In this document: piece after piece, positions 57,278 to 64,000 of the stretch
How the letters are laid out: every line of letters starts with the position of its first letter
Position numbering within the stretch: the first letter of the stretch is position 1
From: Ureibacillus thermophilus
Lineage (GTDB): Bacteria; Bacillota; Bacilli; Bacillales_A; Planococcaceae
Assembly: GCF_004331915.1 (NCBI RefSeq)
Contig: NZ_CP036528.1
Span: 632,467-696,466 of the forward strand
Reading direction: 5' to 3'
DNA: 64,000 nucleotides
The notes under the pieces: model-generated
Told to the model about the DNA's origin: nothing
What the model saw: the letters and a program-made list of their open reading frames with translations, nothing else
Databases searched by the model: none
Translations under genes and position numbers: made by a program

Positions 57278-60250
57278 CTATATATATCTCAAATTAGATC
57301 TAAAAGCATCTAAAGAAATAAGAGGAACAGTTTCTTTAAGATACTCTATAATTTCTATTTTATTTTCTCTTAAAATCATTTCAATAGTATCTTTATCATT
57401 TAAATTTAACGTTGAGAAATTATTTTTAATCCAATTACCGACAAAAAGAATTCCCATTCTTTCACTAAAACCTAACTCTATTAAGATTAAATTAATACGA
57501 CTGTTTATACCATACTGAATAAATAGGCCTAAATCTTCAAGATCCTTACTTATAATTATTCCTTGTTTTTGCAATTCAATCTTAGCGATTGTAACTATTT
57601 TTGATAAAACCGGTACGATATTGGATTCGATAAATAACATTATTTTTAGAACATCTTCAACTTCAACGTTGGTTTTATTTGAAATATCACCATACCATTC
57701 GCCCTCTATCCAGTTTAATATTACTTTTTTCAATAATCCCTTTGTAAGATTAATATCATTTTCTTGATGAAATTGCTCAAAATCGAATTCTAGATGATTT
57801 AAAGAGTATATAATATCTAGTAGGTAACCAATAGTTTCGTCAGTAAATGGAAGGGAAGTATTTTGCCAAAAATCATCTCCTAAATTGATAACCCCTTTAA
57901 TGTCTTCATATATTCTAACTGTTGAGTCACTTTGTTTTAATATACCAATTTCATTCCGTTTTAAGTACGGACTTAGAACTTCGCCTCTTAATTTAAAAAT
58001 ATGCTCAAGCGTTAACTTATTATTGTAGTCAGATTGAAAGTAGCTATAAGTTTTATTTATTAAATTCTCAAGGATATCACTAATATTATCAGGGGTTGAT
58101 TCTTCATAAAGAGAATCTATTATTGATTTATCAATTGAATCTATTAATCTTTTAAATTCTTCACTTTGCTCATCAATGAGTTCATTTGTTATTAACAATC
58201 TGTCTTCTTTTAATTCGTTTGTAATTTCATTAATTATTTGGTACAAGTATCCCCTAACTGGTTCTATTTGATCATCAGATATTACTTCTTGGATATAACT
58301 GTACTCACTTGGATTTACAGAAATTACTAACCCTTCAGTTTCTTGACCAGCTCTTCCGGCTCGGCCAATAATATTTTTTATATCCCTTTTTCTAATTGGC
58401 TCCATTATTTTTAAGGAAGAATTAAATCTTTTAATTGTATGCAACACAAGAGTTTTTATCGGTAGATTAACCCCTTCAGCAAGGGTATTTGTACAAACTA
58501 TTAAAGGTACTATCTTTTTTCTAATACTATTTTCTATTACTTCCCTTACAAATTGCGGTAAATCACCATGATGAATCACGAAACCATTCTCAACAGACTT
58601 TGTTAATATATAATCCTTTCCAAAAACCTGTTCAATGTATATTATTAGATTTTCTAATTCCTCAGTTTTAGAAAAATCTAAAGGTTTAGGAAAATTGAGC
58701 AGGCTAATTTGATTAATTATCTCTTCTGCTAGACCTTTAACACCATTTTCACCCTTTTGGGGAGTAAATACTGCAACCACACCGTTATTTAGCGAACGTA
58801 AAGCAACTGAAATAGCTCTAGTTTTATAAGTTTTATATTTATATGTGTTTATTTTACCAGTAGAACTTTTCTTATATTTGTAATCCTCTTTAACACTTAA
58901 AAATTTGTTTATCAAGGATTTTTCAAGTCCATTTTTTTGGGAATATAATTTTAAATTGAAGTATTTATTTTTATTGTCACCTTGCTCTATTAAAAAACCA
59001 TAAGTTAAGTTAGTTGGCCTATAATCCGATTTTATAAGGGTATTTTCATCTCCGCCCAACCAAGAATTTATTGTTGCTATATTAGGAATAATAGCGGAAA
59101 GGTAAATATACTTTTTTTCTTGTGTACTACTATTTTTGAACTTTGCTAACAATAGTTCGTAATTTAAACCCCTGTGTTCATCATCAAGTAAATGTCCCTC
59201 ATCACAAATTACAGTTGAAAATGTCTCATGAAGATTTGGAATATAATTTTCTATGGCCATAAACTTCTCTGGAGTGCATATTAATAAATCAACATTTTCC
59301 ATTTCAACTTTTTCTTCTTTAGTGGGCGTATGACCACCATATATAGCTTTAACTGTTAAACCAAGATTTCTAAATTTTTTAGTAAAAGCATATTTTAGTT
59401 CCGATGCCAAAGCTCTATAAGGAGCTAGTAAAAGCACTTTTCTCTTTTTGTAAACAATTTCATTATAAATGACTATCTCACATAAAGAAGTTTTCCCAGA
59501 ACTTGTGGGCATTTGAATAGAAAATGAATTATCATTAATGAGTATCCCTTTTTTCAGAGCTGCTTCTTGTGAAGGGAATAATACCCAACTACTTTCCAGC
59601 TTATGTAAAACAAAATCTTTCCAATTAATTGCGGGATTTGCTCTAGTTAGGCTATTCCAAATATTATTTTCACTAAATTTTTCAATTAATCTCTTCGCCA
59701 ATAATAGTTGAACATACTTATAAGGGTCCGAAGTTTTTAATCTCTCATCGATTAGTTTAATAATACTAATTAATATTTGCTTATCTCCTGATTCCAAGAA
59801 ATCATTAAGTCTATCCATATATGGATTTCTAATGTTCCTGTTATTAATTAAAAATGCGTGAATAAATCGATCTATCTCAGATTCATAATCCTCTGTTTCA
59901 AACATTCTTGCTAATATTGAAGAGGTTGTAAAGTAATCTGTTAAGTAATATATTGATGATGCATATAGCATATTTTCAGCATAATTGACTCCGAAAAAGT
60001 TTTCACGTGTACTTTGGATAGAGTAAATTTCTAGCCCTTTTGCAATAAAAAGTAATTCTTGGCGATTTTCTTCCGTTAAATAAGCATCGCTTGATAATGC
60101 TTTATAAACCTTATTAAATAGCGAGATATAAAAATCATCTGATTGTTTTAAAAATGAATACTCTTTCTCTTGCCTTTCAAGGACATCTAATTCCATAGCA
60201 TTTCTCCAAGAATTAGAATCCCGAATCCAATCTACCAAAATATTACTCAT
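57278..60250 (-). CDS. hamB: Hachiman defence helicase HamB
   Basis: 990 residues, superfamily 2 (Ski2-like) helicase. An N-terminal helical region (1-220) precedes Walker A QMPTSSGKT (about 246-254), then LLLAPYRALASEL (motif Ia), CTPEKF, DEGH (350-353) and YLSAIIPN (motif III). TNTLAEGVNLPIKT (motif V) and IIGRAGRAGQETEG (motif VI) follow, with a long helical C-terminus. In Hachiman the helicase surveys DNA and releases the nuclease HamA when DNA integrity is disturbed. It overlaps hamA by 8 bases, as expected for a two-gene system. Codon use and AT content are higher than in the ribosomal region, suggesting transfer. Confidence 0.88.
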   Translation of the reverse strand: MSNILVDWIRDSNSWRNAMELDVLERQEKEYSFLKQSDDFYISLFNKVYKALSSDAYLTEENRQELLFIAKGLEIYSIQSTRENFFGVNYAENMLYASSIYYLTDYFTTSSILARMFETEDYESEIDRFIHAFLINNRNIRNPYMDRLNDFLESGDKQILISIIKLIDERLKTSDPYKYVQLLLAKRLIEKFSENNIWNSLTRANPAINWKDFVLHKLESSWVLFPSQEAALKKGILINDNSFSIQMPTSSGKTSLCEIVIYNEIVYKKRKVLLLAPYRALASELKYAFTKKFRNLGLTVKAIYGGHTPTKEEKVEMENVDLLICTPEKFMAIENYIPNLHETFSTVICDEGHLLDDEHRGLNYELLLAKFKNSSTQEKKYIYLSAIIPNIATINSWLGGDENTLIKSDYRPTNLTYGFLIEQGDNKNKYFNLKLYSQKNGLEKSLINKFLSVKEDYKYKKSSTGKINTYKYKTYKTRAISVALRSLNNGVVAVFTPQKGENGVKGLAEEIINQISLLNFPKPLDFSKTEELENLIIYIEQVFGKDYILTKSVENGFVIHHGDLPQFVREVIENSIRKKIVPLIVCTNTLAEGVNLPIKTLVLHTIKRFNSSLKIMEPIRKRDIKNIIGRAGRAGQETEGLVISVNPSEYSYIQEVISDDQIEPVRGYLYQIINEITNELKEDRLLITNELIDEQSEEFKRLIDSIDKSIIDSLYEESTPDNISDILENLINKTYSYFQSDYNNKLTLEHIFKLRGEVLSPYLKRNEIGILKQSDSTVRIYEDIKGVINLGDDFWQNTSLPFTDETIGYLLDIIYSLNHLEFDFEQFHQENDINLTKGLLKKVILNWIEGEWYGDISNKTNVEVEDVLKIMLFIESNIVPVLSKIVTIAKIELQKQGIIISKDLEDLGLFIQYGINSRINLILIELGFSERMGILFVGNWIKNNFSTLNLNDKDTIEMILRENKIEIIEYLKETVPLISLDAFRSNLRYI

Positions 60251-61241
60251 TTGCAGTCACCTTATATGACGTTACTATATTCTTGTAAACTTTTTCATAA
60301 AAGTTTTTTAAATTTTTAATCGATATTATTGTCACGTCAGAATAATCACCTAATTTAAAATTGTATAAATCATAAAGGTAGAGAATAAAGTCTCTATTTC
60401 TACTATTACTTCGAAGAATGTCTTCTCTTTTAACATTTTTAAATGAAAGCTTCTTCGTGTCATTGTCATAGGATGCCCCAAGCTCTTTACAGTCATTTTC
60501 AATTCTTTTCCAATCTTTTTTTAATACTTTTACTGAATAATCAATTTCACGTCCTAACTCTACTAAAACCATATCACTATCAATAACAGTTATAGCTTTA
60601 AAGTGTTTTTTATAAGGTCCATAATTAGGTTCAATTGCATTAACAAACCTCTTAATTGAGTTTAAAGCCGAAGAATCATTTAATCTGATATATTGTTCTT
60701 CCAGCCATGAAAGAGTAATTGCCATTCGTTTTACATAGTCATCCTTAGCTCCATCTATAGCGTCTTGTAAAGGATGAAAATCACCTGCCGTTGCTTTTGA
60801 CTTTATTTCAGCAGACACAACAAGATCATCCGGTGATGATACTTCAGCATTTTTAACTCCAAATAATATTACATCCGTTTTTTTCATTGGCTCATTACGG
60901 TCTACTTTCCAAAGCCACTTTTTAGGACCAAAAAGATTAAAATCAGAATTTTTATACATGTCAATTAGTAACTGATAAGATAATATTTCTGCAAACTCAC
61001 CCGACATAGTCTTTCCGGGATCAGGTATAAGTTTCTTTAATATTTGTTCTGCTGGTCCGAAATTTTTGATTCTCTCTTCTAAATCAGAGTCAGTTATGTA
61101 ACATTTTCTATAGTAATCTGGTAGTTTTTCAAAAAGTTCTTTTTCCTCATTTAATTCTAATATTATAAATTGTTCCATAGTTGTTTCTGAAGAGAAATGA
61201 CATAGGAATTGTGGAATGTTAATCACACCCTTTTTAAACAA
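60243..61241 (-). CDS. hamA: Hachiman defence nuclease HamA (DUF1837)
   Basis: 332 residues from a TTG with TGGAG 7 nt upstream. The DUF1837 core (about 78-260) carries a PD-(D/E)xK-like site: Glu82 and Glu85 in SGEFAEILSYQLL, Asp123 in KKTDVILFG, and Glu145-x-Lys147 in VVSAEIKSKA. In characterised Hachiman, HamA is held inactive by HamB and, on phage attack, degrades DNA, aborting infection. GTG 61226 is an alternative start. The first gene of the pair, with AT-rich upstream sequence. Confidence 0.87.
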   Translation of the reverse strand: MFKKGVINIPQFLCHFSSETTMEQFIILELNEEKELFEKLPDYYRKCYITDSDLEERIKNFGPAEQILKKLIPDPGKTMSGEFAEILSYQLLIDMYKNSDFNLFGPKKWLWKVDRNEPMKKTDVILFGVKNAEVSSPDDLVVSAEIKSKATAGDFHPLQDAIDGAKDDYVKRMAITLSWLEEQYIRLNDSSALNSIKRFVNAIEPNYGPYKKHFKAITVIDSDMVLVELGREIDYSVKVLKKDWKRIENDCKELGASYDNDTKKLSFKNVKREDILRSNSRNRDFILYLYDLYNFKLGDYSDVTIISIKNLKNFYEKVYKNIVTSYKVTANE

Positions 61242-62070
61242 GCAAATACTCCATTTTCAATTTCTATTTAAATATTCGGTTAATTCCTCTTAATAATAAT
61301 ACATCATTTGCTAATATTAGACAATAATTGTCATTTGTTAATCATGTTTGTAAAAACATAGTATAAATTTAATCTTATTGACAATAATTTATTATGTTAT
61401 TGCAACTGGTAATTCGTTCAGGGAAGAAGTACCGCGCTACATTTCTTCTTTTTCAAAAAATTTCTTTCCCTCTTAAAATGACGAATTTAGAGGCTATAAT
61501 GATTTTTGATTAACCGATTATTTCAAATATAAAAGTAACCATAATAAGAGAAGACCGCGGTTACATGATGTTATCTTACGGAGATAACCATGTGCTGCGG
61601 TCTTTTTTACTGAAGGGAGGTTTTATTAGCCAAAATGAATTAGAGACTCTCTGGATAAATAGAATTTTAGAAAGATGTGAAAAAGTAGGGGGTTCGAAAC
61701 AGATATGACACAAGCATCAAATATCAGCTTACACCATATGTGGAACTGGAAGATCTTATGAATAAACTGCAAATTGAAAGTGCATAAACTGTTGTTCAAT
61801 TAACGTGAACAGCAGTTTTTTTCTTATTGGCTATTTAAACGTCAATGTTGATATAAAATAAAATTAAGGGAAACCACAGTTTATAAAAGTTTCCCTATCC
61901 TTATTCCACTAAAGCTCCCGTTGTTGAATTATGAGAACCTGTAAAAAATTATTTAACCTCCACCACCGATGCAATGAAGGTGGGTTTTTGCATTTTTTAA
62001 CCAACTACCGAGAATTTGTTAAAAGGAATTAATATCATTAACTTTTTTGAATGTGATCTTTTCTCCAAAC
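61242..62070. other. Spacer between hamA and the AbiTii operon, with terminator-like hairpins
   Basis: No intact gene. AAGACCGC (61551-61558) pairs with GCGGTCTT (61597-61604) around an inner GTTATC/GATAAC stem, then TTTTTT: a strong terminator on the plus strand. After it, 61625-61790 has decayed coding character: one frame reads NELETLWINRILERC and, after a shift, LTPYVELEDLMNKLQIESA. It ends near a second small hairpin (CTGTTGTTCAATTAACGTGAACAGCAG). The parent gene was not recognised. Confidence 0.5.
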
Positions 62071-62289
62071 CTATTTAAAAAGGCTCTCTATCCATATAAT
62101 AACAGATTTCCAAAATGAGAAAAGTAGAATGAAACCAGCCAAAATTGAAATGATAAAACTAAAAAGAGCCGGATGTTTTTCAAAAAACGTTTTCTTCTCC
62201 TTTGATTCCTTTTCTCCTCTGTTCGAACCATATTGATGACCAATGGACGAGTTTTTAATTTTATTATTATCTCCTATTTGAATACTCAT
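62071..62289 (-). CDS. Small membrane protein with IGDNNKI motif, AbiTii partner
   Basis: 72 residues. The N-terminus reads SIQIGDNNKIKNSSIGHQYG (residues 2-21). A charged Lys/Glu linker (22-35) and one transmembrane helix (about 43-63) follow, with a short aromatic tail. The N-terminal motif matches the C-terminus of the AbiTii protein encoded just upstream (shared GD-x-NKI, S, IGH). The start overlaps that gene by four bases (ATGA on the minus strand). A membrane-acting effector or anchor recruited through the shared motif is inference. Confidence 0.75.
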   Translation of the reverse strand: MSIQIGDNNKIKNSSIGHQYGSNRGEKESKEKKTFFEKHPALFSFIISILAGFILLFSFWKSVIIWIESLFK

Positions 62290-62984
62290 TTTTTATCTCT
62301 TCCTTCCCATAAATGGCCAAATAAATGGCCAATCCTTGACCTTTCTATTTTGTTTTTGTCTCCGACTTTAACTGATTTATCATAAATGATATTTTCAATA
62401 TTATAAATCACTTGTTTTACAGATTCATTTTCCTTAATTTGGGATCTAATATCTAACTCATCAAGATTTTCAAATTCCTTTTCTAGTTCCATGATTACTT
62501 CCACTAGTTTGGATTTTACACATGACACAATGCCATCCAGTTGGTTTGATCCGATTCTAACTCTCATTCCAGCTATTTGGAAGTCATCTGTTGATATTGC
62601 ATGACAGTATGCTGTAGGAATTACAAACCCGTAATTTTCTCTATTTTCTCCCCGAAGGATGTTTTGGATTGTTGCAATTCCATCCGTCATTCTTACTGTA
62701 CGTAGCTCGTCTATTTCCTCTTTGGATATTAAAAATTCTAGTGGCACAGGAGCATCTTTATATTTAACAGAGAAGTTTATTAAATAGGTTCCGATAATTC
62801 TTCCTTTAAGGATCCTGTAAGAAGGTACACTTTCTTTATCCTTATAACCCTGTAATTCCCCATTAACCCAGTTCATGATATTTTCATTATCCAAATCCGA
62901 CAATATAACTTTTAATCTTAGCAATATGTTTTCAATACTTTCTTTTCCACTTACAGCATCTTTTAAAAGTTGGCTTCGGGCCAT
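62286..62984 (-). CDS. AbiTii-domain protein
   Basis: 232 residues. The N-terminal AbiTii-type domain (about 1-100) reads ARSQLLKDAVSGKESIENIL, LSDLDNENIMNWVNGELQGY and ILKGRIIGTYLINF. A middle region (about 100-190) and the C-terminal motif VGDKNKIERSRIGHLFGH (about 207-224) follow. AbiTii domains are predicted from comparative genomics to act in abortive infection; their biochemistry is not established to my knowledge. The gene lies next to Hachiman and is coupled to a small membrane protein, so a defence operon is likely. Confidence 0.75.
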   Translation of the reverse strand: MARSQLLKDAVSGKESIENILLRLKVILSDLDNENIMNWVNGELQGYKDKESVPSYRILKGRIIGTYLINFSVKYKDAPVPLEFLISKEEIDELRTVRMTDGIATIQNILRGENRENYGFVIPTAYCHAISTDDFQIAGMRVRIGSNQLDGIVSCVKSKLVEVIMELEKEFENLDELDIRSQIKENESVKQVIYNIENIIYDKSVKVGDKNKIERSRIGHLFGHLWEGRDKK

Positions 62985-63247
62985 TTCTCTCGCACCTTCT
63001 TCATATTACATAGTATTCTTAATTTTATATTAAACAAAAATAAGGTGTTTTGTCGATTTAAACGAGTTTTTTCTAAAGAACTATAACATAGAGTTAATCT
63101 AGATATTGGTTCAAGCAAGGAGCCTTTTCAATTTCGATATTATTATAATACATGTTTAATTTTAGTTGTTAAAAGGCAACGGAGGCTTCTAGAAGGATTA
63201 CAAATGGATTATGTGTTTTCGGGTTTTTGCATATATATCCACAAAAA
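62985..63247. other. Upstream region of the AbiTii operon
   Basis: AT-rich, about 260 bases, presumably containing the minus-strand promoter of the AbiTii operon. No gene or clear repeat is visible. It ends at the IS66 terminal sequence. Confidence 0.4.
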
Positions 63248-64000
63248 GTAAGCGTAAAATAATCCCCACCTTTTAATGATAGGGATTAAATACTATTATT
63301 GTGATAAGTTATTAAAAACCCGACAATTCAAAGGAATTGTTTTGGACCAAGGAAGTAGTTGATCAAGCTCATCCATATTGCTTATATCCATATTGGGAAG
63401 CCTTTCAAATAAGTAGCGAAGATAATAAAATGGATTTAATTTATTCTCCTTTGCTGTCTCCACAATACTGTAAATGATTGAGCTGGCCTTAGCTCCTTTC
63501 GGAGTATTGCTAAAAATCCAGTTCTTCCTTCCGATCACAAATGGTTTAATGGATCGTTCACTTCGATTATTATCGATTTCTAAACGTCCATCCTCTAAAA
63601 ATGCCACGAGTTTTTCCCATTGGTTGAGGCAGTATGTAATGGCTTGACCTAATAGACTCTTTGGTAAAACATTGCTTTTCTCTGTTTTTAGCCATGCTGA
63701 AAAAGCCTCCAACAATGGTTGGCTGTGTTTAAGTCGTTTTTTATATCGTTCTTCTGGTGTACATTCTTTCAAATCACGCTCGATGGCAAATAGCTGATTA
63801 CAGAAATTGAGTCCTTCCCGAGCTGTGACTGCTGAATGACGTTTGGATTCAGGAAGTACGTTTAAAGCCTCATCGAACTTTCTGCGGGCATGAGCCCAAC
63901 ATCCAACTAATGTTACGCCGGATACCTTATGGTATCCTGCATATCCATCGACATGCAGGTATCCTTTAAACCCTTTTAGGAATTCTTTGGCATGTTCTCC
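63248..64000 (-). mobile_element. IS66-family insertion sequence, right part beyond window
   Basis: The inner end starts GTAAGCGTAAAATAATCCCC at 63248, sharing its first 15 bases with the other IS66 element in the window. The element extends past the window edge; only the 3' part of tnpC is visible. Confidence 0.85.
63296..64000 (-). CDS. tnpC: IS66-family transposase TnpC, C-terminal part (cut by window end)
   Basis: 235 codons open to the window edge. Second catalytic Asp in LHVDGYAGYHKV followed by CWAHARRKF, and Glu in IDNNRSERSIKPFVIGRKNW; ends LPWSKTIPLNCRVFNNLSQ. It differs clearly from the transposase at 55149, so the two are distinct IS66 elements in opposite orientation. No lesion is seen in the visible part. 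Confidence 0.9.
   Translation of the reverse strand, partial: GEHAKEFLKGFKGYLHVDGYAGYHKVSGVTLVGCWAHARRKFDEALNVLPESKRHSAVTAREGLNFCNQLFAIERDLKECTPEERYKKRLKHSQPLLEAFSAWLKTEKSNVLPKSLLGQAITYCLNQWEKLVAFLEDGRLEIDNNRSERSIKPFVIGRKNWIFSNTPKGAKASSIIYSIVETAKENKLNPFYYLRYLFERLPNMDISNMDELDQLLPWSKTIPLNCRVFNNLSQ

Noticed and set aside
56298..63270. Active composite transposon carrying the defence genes
   Set aside because: The left IS66 is truncated and the two transposases differ clearly, so joint mobility cannot be claimed from this window alone.

Overview
The window is a low-GC Gram-positive chromosome segment, most likely from a Bacillaceae or Planococcaceae member of the Ureibacillus/Lysinibacillus kind. 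The evidence is the Bacillus-type order of the S10-spc-alpha ribosomal operon followed by ecfA1-ecfA2-ecfT-truA and rplM-rpsI, strong AGGAGG ribosome binding sites, frequent TTG/GTG starts, a zinc-type S14, a Bacillus-type L13 leader and a BceRS-AB module. The species assignment is inference.

Region 1 (1-6.3 kb): the 3' end of malate synthase G (glcB), a convergent CidR/YwbI-like LysR regulator, and a complete Bce-type peptide-sensing and detoxification module. The module has a response regulator, an intramembrane-sensing kinase, an ABC ATPase and a permease, with a perfect TGACA-N4-TGTCA operator in front of the transporter genes.

Region 2 (6.5-25.6 kb): the conserved ribosomal core from rpsJ to rplQ with secY, adk, infA and rpoA, then the ECF vitamin-transporter energy module, truA and rplM-rpsI. 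No map gene lies between adk and infA; that gap holds a strong RNA hairpin. The rplQ-ecfA1 spacer holds three hairpins, one with perfect 20-bp arms.

Region 3 (25.6-30.5 kb): an eroded integrated element abutting rpsI. It has a tyrosine recombinase, a membrane protein and an ImmA-type protease fragment fused in frame to an ISL3 transposase fragment. It is followed by a zinc alcohol dehydrogenase and a TctA remnant.

Region 4 (30.6-47.8 kb): a complete [NiFe]-hydrogenase island in one direction. It runs DUF1641 protein, hypA, hypB, small and large subunits of a group 2a (Huc/HupSL-like) uptake hydrogenase, maturation endopeptidase, a 98-aa protein, a TPR protein, a 124-aa protein, a NifU-Rieske fusion, hypC, hypD, hypE, hypF (lacking its acylphosphatase domain) and a five-gene nickel ABC transporter. 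Structure, accessory electron transfer, cofactor assembly and nickel supply are thus encoded together. The small subunit lacks the second proximal Cys and the distal His of classical hydrogenases, as expected for the group able to scavenge trace H2.

Region 5 (48.0-54.2 kb): an acyl-CoA-dehydrogenase-fold flavoprotein, a duplicated DUF4242 protein, an HxlR regulator, an SsuABC-type importer and a BtuF-like protein. Near-identical 42-bp promoter segments on opposite strands, and a shared 9-bp motif, suggest one regulon for an unidentified small organic compound.

Region 6 (54.2-64.0 kb): a mobile and defence island. Remnants of IS1182-type and IS66 transposases and an array of 21-bp repeats lead into a Hachiman system (hamA, hamB). 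Next comes a two-gene AbiTii plus small membrane protein operon whose products share a GD-x-NKI-xx-S-x-IGH motif, which is the best candidate here for an undescribed defence system. A second IS66 element runs off the right edge. The inner ends of the two IS66 elements face each other around the defence genes.
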